Under the pieces are notes generated by a model. The model searched no databases, was not told the origin of the DNA, and saw only the letters and a list, made by a program, of their open reading frames with translations. Below, piece after piece: positions 1 to 9,903 of a stretch of DNA of 48,339 bases (within the stretch, counting starts at the first letter, position 1; each line of letters starts with the position of its first letter). Source of the DNA: Sulfurovum sp. (lineage in GTDB: Bacteria; Campylobacterota; Campylobacteria; Campylobacterales; Sulfurovaceae); NCBI GenBank assembly GCA_026983515.1, contig JALWHT010000118.1, positions 1-48,339 on the forward strand. The letters are read 5' to 3'. Position numbers and translations under genes: made by a program.

Positions 1-2371
1 CCGATGTATTACGTCCTGCCTTTCTGATCTGTTCCATATCGACACGGATCATCTTGCCGACACTGGTCAGACACATCAGGTCTTTGTCCTCTTCGACCAG
101 TACCACGCCGACCACATCACCGGTTTTTGGTGTCAGTTTCATGGAAATAACCCCTTTACCCGCACGGTTCTGCTCCCGGTACTCGCTTGCTGTCGTACGT
201 TTACCAAGTCCTTTTTCGGAGAGCATCAGCAGTTCATCCTCTTCATCCTGAATGGTCGTTGCACCGCACACATAGTCACCGTCAATCTTGAACTTGATCG
301 CCGTCACACCGCGTGAGACACGCCCGATCTCTCTTGCATCTTCAACCTTGAATCGAATACATAGCCCTTTCTTGGTAGCAACAAACAGCCATTTTGTTTC
401 CGGTGTTACAATTTTGGCAGTGACCAGTGCATCGTTTTCATCAAGATTGATTGCTCTGACACCATTGCTTCTAATGTTTGAGTATTCAGAGAGGTTGGTA
501 CGCTTGACAATACCGTTTTTGGTAAAGAACACCAGTGATTTGCTCTCATCGAAGTCTGTTGTAGGAATGATCGCCATAATCTTCTCATCCGGCTGCAGGT
601 TGATCAGGTTGACCACCGCTTTGCCTTTGGCAGTACGCGATCCTTCAGGAATACGGTAGACTTTAAGCCAGTAAAGCTGTCCTCTGTCAGTCACAAACAT
701 GAGCGTATCATGCGTGTTGGAGGTAAAGAAGCTCTCGATAAAGTCATCATCATAGGTCGTGACCGCTGTTTTACCCTTGCCTCCTCTGTGCTGTTTCTCA
801 TACATCTTCACCGGTACACGCTTGATGTAGCCTCTGTGGGTAATGGTCACTACCACCGGTTCATTAGGAATGAGGTCTTCAATGTCAATGTCATCATAGT
901 CATCTACGATCTCTGTACGTCTTGGGGTAGTATACTTTTCCCCTATTTCGACAAGTTCTTCACGGATAATGGCATTGATCTTCGCTTCAGACTTGAGAAT
1001 CCCTTCAAGCTCTTCAATCTTTTTCAACAGTTCCGCCAACTCATTTTCGATCTTCTCGATCTCCAATCCGGTCAGACGGCGCAGACGCATTTCAAGAATC
1101 GCTTTCGCCTGAATTTCGGAAAGCTTGAAACGTTCCATCAGGTTGTTACGCGCATCTTCATCATCTGAAGAGCTTCTGATGATTTTGATGACTTCATCAA
1201 TATTGTCAACAGCGATCTTCAGACCTTCCAAGATGTGCGCTCTTGCACGCGCTTTTTCCAGATCGAAGATGGTACGGCGGATGACGACCGTCTTTCTGTG
1301 ATTAAGGAAAAGGTCAAAGAGTTCCATCAAAGTAAATACTTTTGGCTCTTTATTGTTAATCGCCAGCATAATGATCCCGAAGGTTACCTGCATCTGTGTC
1401 GATTTAAAGAGGTTGTTCAGCACGATCTCACTCATCGCATCACGCTTCAGCTCAAGCACAACACGTATACCTTCACGGTCGGATTCATCACGGATCTCAC
1501 TGATCCCATCGAGCTGTTTATCCCGCACCAGTTGTGCAATATTCTCAATGAGTCTTGCTTTATTGACCTGGTAGGGAAGCTCATCGATAATGATGACCTC
1601 TTTGTTTCCTTTTTGCTCAATATGTGTTTTGGCACGCACTTTGATACGCCCGCGTCCGGTGGTATAGGCATCCGTAATCCCCTTACGTCCGAAAATGATA
1701 CCGCCTGTCGGGAAATCTGGTCCCTGTACGATTTTCATCATATCTTCAACCGTTGCGTCAGGATTGTCAATGCGCAATACCAGTGCTTCGATCAATTCAT
1801 CCAAACGGTGAGGCGGAATATTGGTCGCCATACCTACGGCAATACCGCTTGAACCGTTCAGAAGCAGGTTGGGTACACGTGAAGGCAGTACGTCAGGCTC
1901 AACCATAGAGTCATCGTAGTTTGGGACAAAATCGACTGTATCTTTTTCAATATCGTTCAACAGTTCCTCTGCGATCTTTGTCATACGCGCTTCGGTATAA
2001 CGCATTGCAGCGGCATTGTCACCGTCAATAGAACCGAAGTTTCCCTGACCGTCTATCAGAGGTGCCTGCATGGAGAAATCCTGTGCCATACGCACCAGTG
2101 CATCATAGACTGCCGTATCACCGTGGGGGTGATACTTACCGATCACATCCCCGACAATACGTGCAGATTTTTTATAGGGTGCACGGTGGGAAAGATTGAG
2201 ATCATTCATGGCATACAGAATACGTCTATGTACAGGTTTCAGTCCATCACGTGCATCCGGCAATGCCCTACCGATGATGACACTCATCGAGTAGTCAAGG
2301 TAGCTCGTTTTAATACTCTCTTCAATCAATACCTCTTCGGTATTGTGACCGTCTTCAAACAAATCAGCCAT
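1..2371 (-). CDS. gyrA: DNA gyrase subunit A (3' end runs off the window start)
   Basis: Reverse-strand frame from ATG at 2371 reads [55 protein letters not shown]...; GyrA catalytic region; missing from the ORF track because no stop is in the window. Confidence 0.97.
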   Translation of the reverse strand, partial: MADLFEDGHNTEEVLIEESIKTSYLDYSMSVIIGRALPDARDGLKPVHRRILYAMNDLNLSHRAPYKKSARIVGDVIGKYHPHGDTAVYDALVRMAQDFSMQAPLIDGQGNFGSIDGDNAAAMRYTEARMTKIAEELLNDIEKDTVDFVPNYDDSMVEPDVLPSRVPNLLLNGSSGIAVGMATNIPPHRLDELIEALVLRIDNPDATVEDMMKIVQGPDFPTGGIIFGRKGITDAYTTGRGRIKVRAKTHIEQKGNKEVIIIDELPYQVNKARLIENIAQLVRDKQLDGISEIRDESDREGIRVVLELKRDAMSEIVLNNLFKSTQMQVTFGIIMLAINNKEPKVFTLMELFDLFLNHRKTVVIRRTIFDLEKARARAHILEGLKIAVDNIDEVIKIIRSSSDDEDARNNLMERFKLSEIQAKAILEMRLRRLTGLEIEKIENELAELLKKIEELEGILKSEAKINAIIREELVEIGEKYTTPRRTEIVDDYDDIDIEDLIPNEPVVVTITHRGYIKRVPVKMYEKQHRGGKGKTAVTTYDDDFIESFFTSNTHDTLMFVTDRGQLYWLKVYRIPEGSRTAKGKAVVNLINLQPDEKIMAIIPTTDFDESKSLVFFTKNGIVKRTNLSEYSNIRSNGVRAINLDENDALVTAKIVTPETKWLFVATKKGLCIRFKVEDAREIGRVSRGVTAIKFKIDGDYVCGATTIQDEEDELLMLSEKGLGKRTTASEYREQNRAGKGVISMKLTPKTGDVVGVVLVEEDKDLMCLTSVGKMIRVDMEQIRKAGRNTS

Positions 2372-2528
2372 TCTTTTCCTTTGTGTTTGTAAAAGTTTGT
2401 AAATTTTACCCAATTTAATGGCTAAAGAGGCTTAAAATCGATTTTAGAGGGGTTTATGGGGGTTTTTATAATTTATGTAATTTTATGATTAACATAATAT
2501 TTTATCAAAAAATAGCTTTCTGAACGTT

Positions 2529-2551
2529 GCCAAACAGTCTAACTGTTTGGC
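2529..2551 (-). terminator. Hairpin GCCAAACAG-TCTAA-CTGTTTGGC between the thioredoxin-like gene and gyrA; possible terminator
   Basis: Perfect 9-bp arms, 5-nt loop, immediately after the stop of the 2552..2884 gene; no strong U-tract. Confidence 0.5.
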
Positions 2552-2884
2552 TCATTCTGTCATCATTACGTAGGGACGTTTGAGCTGCTCGGTCATTTTA
2601 TGCAGACTGACTGCCCTCCCTTCTCTGATGAATTCCCGCCCGTCAAGAAAAACGATCATCGTCGGCACTGAGAAAACTTGAAAGTGTGCCGAAATTTCAG
2701 GGTTTTCATGAGCATCAAGGTATATCTGTCTGATTTTTGGAAACTCTTTATCGAAGACTTCTTTGAATTTCGGTCTGAGTGCATGACAGACGTTGCAGTT
2801 CTCTCCTGAGAAATAAAGCAGTACGCCTATTTCTGACCGTATGATGTTCTGTAGTTCTTCCAATGTATAGGTTTTCTCTTTCAT
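2552..2884 (-). CDS. Thioredoxin-fold protein
   Basis: 110 aa with FSGENCNVCHALRPKFKEVF (CxxC) and VFSVPTMIVFLDGRE (cis-Pro) motifs. Confidence 0.85.
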   Translation of the reverse strand: MKEKTYTLEELQNIIRSEIGVLLYFSGENCNVCHALRPKFKEVFDKEFPKIRQIYLDAHENPEISAHFQVFSVPTMIVFLDGREFIREGRAVSLHKMTEQLKRPYVMMTE

Positions 2885-2905
2885 TCCTGCTCTTTTTTAC
2901 AAATA

Positions 2906-3235
2906 TTACAGTGCAACAAACAGGGAACATCGTCCAACTGTTTCCTGTCCGAATGTCTGCATGAGGCGTTGATGGTCAAGTTTGACGTAGCGGTGTACTT
3001 TACGGTAAAGATGACGGATATCTTCCTGGTGACCCAGTGCATAAAAATCCTGTTCAACTTTTTCAAGATCAAGCAGGTTCTGTCGGCAGCGTGCACGCTG
3101 AATACGGTTAAGACGCTGACGCGCCTGTGCCTGCTGCAATTGACGCTTGATGCTGTGCAGACGGCTGAAAAAATGGCGCAGTTCGCTTTCAAGCTCAGAA
3201 ACCGGCTGTGTATCAAAACATTGTAAACGGTACAT
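2906..3235 (-). CDS. Hypothetical helical, charged protein (109 aa)
   Basis: ATG preceded by AGGAGG Shine-Dalgarno (TTTCAGGAGGCAATTATG); preferred over the overlapping 2881..3279 frame. Confidence 0.7.
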   Translation of the reverse strand: MYRLQCFDTQPVSELESELRHFFSRLHSIKRQLQQAQARQRLNRIQRARCRQNLLDLEKVEQDFYALGHQEDIRHLYRKVHRYVKLDHQRLMQTFGQETVGRCSLFVAL

Positions 3236-3293
3236 AATTGCCTCCTGAAATAGAATCTTTTCTCATTATAATGGCTCACCGCTTAAACAAGGC

Positions 3294-4736
3294 TCATGAG
3301 CTGCAGCTGAGCTTCGTGTTACGGTATTCTTCAGGTGTGTGAGCTGCCCAGCGTTCAAACTTCGGATGTTCCTCAAAAGGATTATGTGCAATTTGAAAAA
3401 GATCGTCTATCAGTGCATACTTCCCTTTTTCAGCTGCATCGATGGCTTCCTGAAGCATATAGTTTTTCAAAACATATTTGGGATTGGTCTGAAGCATCGT
3501 TTCATGGCGTTCTGCTGTACTGTTTTTGTTATGTTTCAACCGTTCATCGTAACTGTCAAGCCACTCGTTCATGGGGGCATGGTAAAGACACAAAGAAAGC
3601 AGCGATTTACGCTCACCGTCGTAGCGGCTGAGGGTTCTGAAAAAGAGTGTGTAGTCCACCTGCAATGCCTGCAACACGCCGAGCAGATGCTTCACAAGAT
3701 CCATATCTCCCTCCTCTACCCCATCAAGCCCCAACTTTTGTCGCATTTTTTTGAGATACGCAGTACGGTAAAGCGTACGGTATCCGCTCAGAATTTCTTC
3801 CATTGCGTTGATGTCTATCAACGGGGAGAGCGCTGTCATCAATGCACGCAGGTTCCACTCGGCTACATCGGGCTGGTTACCGAAGCTGTAACGCCCATAG
3901 GCATCGGTATGGTTGCAAATGTTATTGTGGTCATAAACATCTAAAAAGGCGTAAGGGCCGTAGTCAATGGTAAGTCCCGCTATGGACATATTGTCTGTAT
4001 TCATCACACCATGATTGAAACCTGCCGCCTGCCATTTGGCAATCAGTTTTGCCGTACGCACCACCACCTCTTCAAAAAAACGGATGTAGCGGTCACTTTG
4101 TTCGACCAGGTGCGGATAGCTCTCTGCAATGGCATACTCGGTCAACGCTTTTAACTCGTCAAACCGTTTTTTATGCGCAAAATATTCAAAAGTACCAAAA
4201 CGTACCCAGCTTGGGCTAAGCCGCAGCACAATAGCACCTTTTTCCCACTCTTGACGGTAAACCGAATGGTTTGAACCTATAATTGCAAGCGCACGTGTTG
4301 TCTCAATGTGCAGCCCGTGCATCGCCTCGCTCATCAGATATTCCCGTATGGAGGAGCGCAGCACCGCACGCCCGTCACCCGAACGCGAATACTTTGTAAC
4401 CCCCGCACCTTTAAGCTGCAAATGCCACCCGTTGAGTGTACCAATGTTCACTGCACGCCCGTCGCCAAGCTGTGGGACGTAATGGCCAAACTGATGCCCG
4501 GCATAACACATGGCAAATGGCACACTCCCCTCCGGATGCCAGCTACCGTTGACAAATTCGACAAAACGCCCGCTACAAAGCTCCTCTTTGTCAATCCCCA
4601 GTTCTTCTGCCAGCGGTTCATTGGCATGAATACGAAAAGGCCCTTTAAGGGGTGTAGGCGTTACCGGATCATGGCACTCCTGCGGCAAAGACAGATAAGG
4701 GTTGGTCAGTTTCAGTTCGCTCAGTTTCATACTCAA
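3294..4736 (-). CDS. selO: SelO/YdiU family protein adenylyltransferase
   Basis: 480 aa; NGWHLQLKGAGVTKYSRSGDGRAVLRSSIREYLMSEAMHGL and NHGVMNTDNMSIAGLTIDYGPYAFLD motifs; C-terminal ...LSCSS. Confidence 0.95.
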   Translation of the reverse strand: MSMKLSELKLTNPYLSLPQECHDPVTPTPLKGPFRIHANEPLAEELGIDKEELCSGRFVEFVNGSWHPEGSVPFAMCYAGHQFGHYVPQLGDGRAVNIGTLNGWHLQLKGAGVTKYSRSGDGRAVLRSSIREYLMSEAMHGLHIETTRALAIIGSNHSVYRQEWEKGAIVLRLSPSWVRFGTFEYFAHKKRFDELKALTEYAIAESYPHLVEQSDRYIRFFEEVVVRTAKLIAKWQAAGFNHGVMNTDNMSIAGLTIDYGPYAFLDVYDHNNICNHTDAYGRYSFGNQPDVAEWNLRALMTALSPLIDINAMEEILSGYRTLYRTAYLKKMRQKLGLDGVEEGDMDLVKHLLGVLQALQVDYTLFFRTLSRYDGERKSLLSLCLYHAPMNEWLDSYDERLKHNKNSTAERHETMLQTNPKYVLKNYMLQEAIDAAEKGKYALIDDLFQIAHNPFEEHPKFERWAAHTPEEYRNTKLSCSS

Positions 4737-4833
4737 ATAGTATCAGCCAATTCTTAAATAGCAAGACTGCATATTCCGGGTTAAACTATTTAGGAGTATA
4801 ATACGCCCAATCATTGACAAAAGGATACAACCG

Positions 4834-5574
4834 ATGGGTAGAGCGTTCGAATACCGCAAAGCGGCAAAAATGAAACGATGGGGCACCATGTCCCGCCTGT
4901 TCCCAAAACTGGGAAAAGTCATTACCATGGCAGCCAAAGAGGGAGGATCACCCGACCCTGAAATGAATGCCAAACTGCGTACAGCCATTCTCAATGCAAA
5001 AGCGCAGAATATGCCAAAAGACAACATTGAAGCAGCGATCAAACGTGCCTTCAATAAAGATGCAGCTGATATTAAAGAGATCACCTACGATGTCAAAGCT
5101 CCCTACGGTGTACAGATGATCGTCGAGTGTGCAACAGACAACGGTACCCGCACCGTCGCCAATGTCAAAGCGATCCTCAACCGTAATCATGCTGAGATGC
5201 TTACCTCCGGGTCACTCAACTTCATGTTTACCCGCAAAGCAGTTTTTGTTATTGACAAAACGGAAGATATGGATGTCGAAGAGCTGGAACTGGATCTGAT
5301 CGATTACGGACTGGAGGAGATTGAAGAAGATGTCGAGCCGCAGGAAAACGGTGAAGACAAACCTATTTTAAGAATCTATGGCGACTATACTGCTTTCGGT
5401 GATCTCAGTAAAGCCTTTGAAGAGCGCGGCATCGAGCCCAAAAAATCGACACTGGAGTACATTGCCAATACACCGGTTGAACTGAATGAAGAGCAGCTTG
5501 AAGAGATTGAAGCACTTATTGACAAACTCGAAGAGGATGATGACGTACAGAACGTCTATACAAATATTAACTGA
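4834..5574 (+). CDS. YebC/PmpR family DNA-binding/translation factor
   Basis: [52 protein letters not shown]; YebC family signature. Confidence 0.95.
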   Translation: MGRAFEYRKAAKMKRWGTMSRLFPKLGKVITMAAKEGGSPDPEMNAKLRTAILNAKAQNMPKDNIEAAIKRAFNKDAADIKEITYDVKAPYGVQMIVECATDNGTRTVANVKAILNRNHAEMLTSGSLNFMFTRKAVFVIDKTEDMDVEELELDLIDYGLEEIEEDVEPQENGEDKPILRIYGDYTAFGDLSKAFEERGIEPKKSTLEYIANTPVELNEEQLEEIEALIDKLEEDDDVQNVYTNIN

Positions 5575-5587
5575 CACTATGTGTCAG
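5571..5587 (+). other. Hairpin CTGACAC-TAT-GTGTCAG spanning the yebC-family stop codon
   Basis: Perfect 7-bp inverted repeat. Confidence 0.6.
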
Positions 5588-5644
5588 AGTGTTCAGCGTT
5601 CAGCGGGTAGCGTTTAGAAAACTTCTACATCCTGAACGCTAAAC
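5588..5644. repeat. Heptanucleotide array (AGTGTTC AGCGTTC AGCGGGT AGCGTTT) followed by inverted copy CTGAACGCTAAAC
   Basis: Four in-phase 7-bp units 5588-5615; inverted copy 5632-5644; same unit family as 25522-25584. Confidence 0.7.
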
Positions 5645-5658
5645 AGGCACCACCTGTT

Positions 5659-7257
5659 TTAATGCTTCCCGTACTTCTCCACAAACGCCTCATAATCCCC
5701 CTCAAAATCGATCATCGTACCATCTTCATTAAGTTTGATAATACGGTTGGCAAAGGCATCAATGAGTTCTCGGTCATGTGATACGACAATAGCCCCGCCT
5801 TCATAGCGGTGCAGTGCTTCACCAAGTGAAACGATCGCTTCGAGGTCAAGGTGGTTGTTTGGCTCATCCATCACAAGGAAATTGGCACTGTCCATCATCA
5901 TCTTGCTCATCATCACACGGTGTTTTTCACCACCCGAACAGGCATCGACCTTTTTCTTCTGCTCTTCACCGCTAAAAAGCATACGACCCAGTGTCTTTCG
6001 AATATCGTCGATGTGCCATTTGGCATCAAAGCCCTGTATCCACTGTGGCAGTTCCACATCACCGGTAACGATATCCGTCGTATTTTGCGGGAAATAGCTG
6101 GTAGTGATGGTCTGTCCCCAGCTATAGCTGCCGCTGTCCGGCTCCAAATTGCCCATCAAAATCTCAAGCAGCGTCGTTTTCCCTACACCGTTGGTACCGA
6201 TAAGCGCTATCTTGTCACCTTTGTTGACTTTAAACGAGATATTTTCAAATACCTTCTCATCGCCATAGCTCTTGGACAGTTCATTGACCTCCAACACCTC
6301 ATTGCCGATCTCTCTGTGCGGGCGGAACATAATGGAAGGATCACGTCTGGAAGAGAGTTTTATTTCACCAACATCAAGTTTATCGAGCTGTTTCTGCCGT
6401 GAAGTTGCCTGTTTGGCCTTGGAAGCATTCGCAGAAAAACGGGCAATGAATTTTTCAAGTTCTTCTTTCTCTTTAAGCGCCTTGCTTCTGTCCGCTTCAG
6501 CCTGCTTTGCCATCAGGTTAGCTGCAATATACCACTCATCATAGTTTCCGGTGAACTCACGGATGGTTTGAAAATCAAGATCGAGAATATGGGTAACAAC
6601 ACCGTTAAGGAAGTGTCTGTCATGTGAAATCACCAGCAAAGTTCCTTCATGACGCTTGAGTTCCTCTTCCAGCCATGCGATGGTCTCCATATCGAGGTTG
6701 TTGGTAGGCTCATCGAGCAGCAGGACATCGGGCTTGAGGAAGAGTACCTGAGCAAGCAGAATCTTAAACTTGTCACCGCCGGTAAGCGAACTCATCAGGT
6801 CATTGTGCTGTTCTACCGGGAATCCCAGTGTGGTCAGGAGTTTTTCGATCTTGACATCACTTTCATAGGTGGGGTCTTCATCTGCACAGATCATCTCCAG
6901 CTCGGCAAGACGGTTGTTGACCTCGTCACTCTCGAAGTCACCCTCCATGTAGAGCTTCTCTTTCTCTTTTTGGGCATCGTAGAGTTTTTTGTTCCCGTAA
7001 AGCACGGCATCTTTAAGCGTAAAATCTTCAAAAGCGTACTGATTCTGACTGAGCATACCCAGCTTGAGCCCCGGCTGAAGCTGCACTTCGCCCTCGCTTG
7101 GCTCGATTTCACCTGCGAGAATCTTCATAAAAGTCGATTTCCCCGCCCCGTTGGCACCAATAAGACCGTAGCGTTTACCCACATCGAGGGTCTGGTTGAT
7201 CTTGTCGAAAAGTACACGCTTTCCGTAGCGTTGTGTTAAATTTACTGTAGAGAGCAT
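5659..7257 (-). CDS. ABC-F family ATP-binding protein (YbiT/Uup-like)
   Basis: 532 aa, two ABC domains (GANGAGKST, GTNGVGKTT; LLLDEPTNNLD, LVMDEPNNHLD), no TM segments. Confidence 0.95.
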   Translation of the reverse strand: MLSTVNLTQRYGKRVLFDKINQTLDVGKRYGLIGANGAGKSTFMKILAGEIEPSEGEVQLQPGLKLGMLSQNQYAFEDFTLKDAVLYGNKKLYDAQKEKEKLYMEGDFESDEVNNRLAELEMICADEDPTYESDVKIEKLLTTLGFPVEQHNDLMSSLTGGDKFKILLAQVLFLKPDVLLLDEPTNNLDMETIAWLEEELKRHEGTLLVISHDRHFLNGVVTHILDLDFQTIREFTGNYDEWYIAANLMAKQAEADRSKALKEKEELEKFIARFSANASKAKQATSRQKQLDKLDVGEIKLSSRRDPSIMFRPHREIGNEVLEVNELSKSYGDEKVFENISFKVNKGDKIALIGTNGVGKTTLLEILMGNLEPDSGSYSWGQTITTSYFPQNTTDIVTGDVELPQWIQGFDAKWHIDDIRKTLGRMLFSGEEQKKKVDACSGGEKHRVMMSKMMMDSANFLVMDEPNNHLDLEAIVSLGEALHRYEGGAIVVSHDRELIDAFANRIIKLNEDGTMIDFEGDYEAFVEKYGKH

Positions 7258-7383
7258 CGTTTGTTTCCTTCGTGCTGTAATATGGTTGCGATTTTACCCA
7301 AATCTTCTGAAAGTGTCTTCAAAGCATATCGAATAAACTTTTGAGTATAATCGTCAAATTTTTTTCCAAAGGAATACCGCACT

Positions 7384-8592
7384 ATGCTAAGACGAGATTT
7401 CTTCAAACAAGCTGCGCTCATCGCAGGAAGTGCCGCTGTGGGTAGTACAACTGCCGATGCCGACACCACAACACATCCGGTTGACAACCGCAAAGTTGCC
7501 GACATCGCTTTCCCTCAAAAGCGTCCGCTCATCACCTACTCCGACCGGCCGCCGCTGCTGGAAACACCTCGCGAAGTCTTTACCAATCCCATTACGCCAA
7601 ACGACCTCTTTTTTGTCCGCTGGCACATGCCGATGATCCCCACCTACATCAACCCCCACTACTTCTCCATCAAAATCGACGGAGAGGTTGAAAAACCTGT
7701 CAAGATCACTGTTGACTCTCTCAAGCACGACTTCGAACCTGTTGAAATCACCTCCGTACTTCAGTGTGGCGGCAACGGCAGAAGTGCCTTTCATCCAACT
7801 CCAGGCGGCATCCAGTGGGGATCGGGCGCAATGGGATGTGCGAAGTGGAAAGGGGTGCGTCTTAATGATGTACTTGCCAAGGCCGGCCTGAAAAAAAATG
7901 CAAGCTGGATCAAGTTCCACGGTCTTGAAAAACCGGTCTACACCAAAACAGATGGCTTTGTACGTGCACTTGAACTTGAAAAGCTGCATGACAAGATCAT
8001 CATTGCCTACGAAATGAATGGAGAAGCACTCCCCTACCTCAACGGCTTTCCCGTGCGTCTTATTTTACCAGGCTTTTACTCTGACAGCTGGGTAAAGATG
8101 CTCTCAAACATCACCGTTACTGATACCAAGCCGAAGTTGCACTTTATGGATCATGCCTACCGCGTACCAGACAACGAATGTGAGTGTGAAACATCAGACA
8201 ACCTTGTACCAAAGACAAAGCCTATCGAAGAGATGAATGTTAACTCACTCATCGGCTACCCTACAAGCGGTATACAGGTCAAACAAGGAGCCAAACTCAT
8301 TATCCGAGGTGTTGCATTTGACGGTGGACACGGCATTGCCAAAGTAGAAATTTCCACAGACGGCGGTACCAGCTGGCAGGAGGCAACACTTGATGACGGT
8401 ACTCAGGGATCATACGCCTACCGCAGCTTCAGACACACACTCATGCCCAAACAGGCGGGAACACTGTCAATTATGACACGGGCAACGAACACCAAAGGTG
8501 AAACCCAGCCTTTTGCTGAAGATGTCAAATGGAACCACGGTGGATATAAGTACAACGGTATCGATGAAGTGACTGTGGAGGTGGTATCGTGA
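7384..8592 (+). CDS. SorA-like sulfite dehydrogenase, molybdopterin (sulfite oxidase family) subunit, Tat-type signal
   Basis: LRRDFFKQAALIAGSAAV twin-Arg signal; EITSVLQCGGNGRSAF (Moco-Cys region) and sulfite oxidase dimerisation domain. Confidence 0.85.
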   Translation: MLRRDFFKQAALIAGSAAVGSTTADADTTTHPVDNRKVADIAFPQKRPLITYSDRPPLLETPREVFTNPITPNDLFFVRWHMPMIPTYINPHYFSIKIDGEVEKPVKITVDSLKHDFEPVEITSVLQCGGNGRSAFHPTPGGIQWGSGAMGCAKWKGVRLNDVLAKAGLKKNASWIKFHGLEKPVYTKTDGFVRALELEKLHDKIIIAYEMNGEALPYLNGFPVRLILPGFYSDSWVKMLSNITVTDTKPKLHFMDHAYRVPDNECECETSDNLVPKTKPIEEMNVNSLIGYPTSGIQVKQGAKLIIRGVAFDGGHGIAKVEISTDGGTSWQEATLDDGTQGSYAYRSFRHTLMPKQAGTLSIMTRATNTKGETQPFAEDVKWNHGGYKYNGIDEVTVEVVS

Positions 8593-8921
8593 GAAAATGG
8601 ATTCTCATTGCAGTCATCACTGCTGCTCTTATTACTTTGCTGGATGCGGAAGAGAACAAAGCTGAGATACAAAAAGGCATCAAGATGCCCTATATGGCAT
8701 TTCCAATGAAAAAGGGCGAAGGAATGTACTCGACCAAAGGCAAATGTAATATGTGTCACTCCTGGGGATATATTCTCAACCAGGGAGCACAGTCAAAAGC
8801 CTTCTGGCGCAAAAAGGTCATCAAGATGATAGATATTTTTCAGGCACCCATCAAAAATGAGGACATTAACGAAGTGGTGGAATATCTCTATAAGAATTAC
8901 GGAAATGGGAAAGAAAATTAG
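8589..8921 (+). CDS. SorB-like c-type cytochrome subunit
   Basis: N-terminal signal peptide, CNMCH heme-binding motif, 4-bp overlap with the SorA-like gene. Confidence 0.85.
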   Translation: MRKWILIAVITAALITLLDAEENKAEIQKGIKMPYMAFPMKKGEGMYSTKGKCNMCHSWGYILNQGAQSKAFWRKKVIKMIDIFQAPIKNEDINEVVEYLYKNYGNGKEN

Positions 8922-8933
8922 ATAGAGATGCAG

Positions 8934-8951
8934 GGTGCGTCATCACGCACC
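8934..8951. repeat. REP-like palindrome GGTGCGT-CATC-ACGCACC
   Basis: Perfect 7-bp arms; related sequence at 29656-29673. Confidence 0.6.
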
Positions 8952-8988
8952 TTTGGCACGTATTGAGATAACAAACACATCCTCGTTT

Positions 8989-9345
8989 CTAATGCTCATC
9001 TAACAGTTCAATCACCTTCTCAATCGGTCTGCCGATTGCTGCTTTGCCGTCTTTAATGACAATGGGCCGTTCAATAAGTTTTGGATGCTCCGCCATCGCT
9101 TCAATGAGTTTCTCTTCATCATCCACATCTTTGAGCCCAAGCTCTTTGTAGATCGTCTCTTTGGTACGCATGAGTTCACGTGCGGAGATGCCCAGCATCT
9201 TGAGCACTTCCTTGATCTCCTCTTTTGTCGGCGGGGTATCAAGGTATTTGACTACTTCGGCGTCAATACCTTTCTCTTCGAGTAATTTGGCCGCATTCCG
9301 TGATTTGCTGCATCGGGGGTTATGCCAGATTGTTACTTTGCTCAT
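8989..9345 (-). CDS. arsC: ArsC-family arsenate reductase (glutaredoxin-type)
   Basis: MSKVTIWHNPRCSKSRNAAKLLEEKGIDAEVVKYLDTPPTKEEIKEVLKMLG...RPIVIKDGKAAIGRPIEKV. Confidence 0.92.
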   Translation of the reverse strand: MSKVTIWHNPRCSKSRNAAKLLEEKGIDAEVVKYLDTPPTKEEIKEVLKMLGISARELMRTKETIYKELGLKDVDDEEKLIEAMAEHPKLIERPIVIKDGKAAIGRPIEKVIELLDEH

Positions 9346-9902
9346 TCATTCTCTCCTTTATTTTCTGGTTGTTGTTTTTTTCGCTGCTGCATCTGTAAAA
9401 CGAAACGCTCTTCAGTTTCCAGTTTCATGAGAAGTCTTGCATTATTGACTCTCAGTTTACTGTTCTCCTCATTAAGGTTTTCCATTCTCTCATTCAACGC
9501 TCGATGGGCATTTTTAAGTGCTTCATACCGTTCCTTAAGCTGGTCAAGCTGTGTTTGTGTCTGTCCCTGAAGCGTCTGAAGCGAGGCTAACTCTTTTTGT
9601 GTTTTTTCCAGTATCTCCGTTGTCTGAGCCAACCGTTTTTTTGTATCGTCAAACTGATGCAGTTCCTGCTCATTCTGAGCATTTTTAATATGCAGCGCCT
9701 TCAGTTCCTCTTCCAGTACCGCAATACGTTTCTCTTTGGCCTCATTGTCGATTTTAACATCAACATAGCGGTCTTTGTAGGTTTTGACACGCATACTCGC
9801 TACCACTACCACAAGCACCATAAAGAGTAGAATAACCACGCCGATGGCAGCACTTATCATCAGTACCGGATCACTCTGTACTCTGCTGATCAATTCACTC
9901 AT
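9342..9902 (-). CDS. Single-TM coiled-coil protein of unknown function
   Basis: 186 aa; N-terminal TM (VLMISAAIGVVILLFMVLVVVVASM) then long coiled coil. Confidence 0.75.
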   Translation of the reverse strand: MSELISRVQSDPVLMISAAIGVVILLFMVLVVVVASMRVKTYKDRYVDVKIDNEAKEKRIAVLEEELKALHIKNAQNEQELHQFDDTKKRLAQTTEILEKTQKELASLQTLQGQTQTQLDQLKERYEALKNAHRALNERMENLNEENSKLRVNNARLLMKLETEERFVLQMQQRKKQQPENKGENE

Positions 9903-9903
9903 T

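Noticed and set aside
710-1852. Plus-strand ORFs 710..1168 and 1235..1852
   Set aside because: Antisense to gyrA, which is intact on the minus strand
2486-2510. TGATTAACATAATATTTTATCA upstream of gyrA as a possible sixth operator
   Set aside because: Half-site spacing does not fit 6-5-6 and the second half does not match TAATCA
2881-3279. 132-aa minus ORF overlapping 2906..3235
   Set aside because: Poorer RBS and Cys/His/Ser-rich composition; the 109-aa frame has AGGAGG
3339-3944. 201-aa plus-strand ORF and neighbouring 3335..3631 and 4308..4757
   Set aside because: Antisense shadows of selO; no coherent domain motifs
7387-7989. 200-aa minus-strand ORF opposite the SorA-like gene
   Set aside because: Shadow ORF; the sense strand has Tat signal and sulfite oxidase motifs
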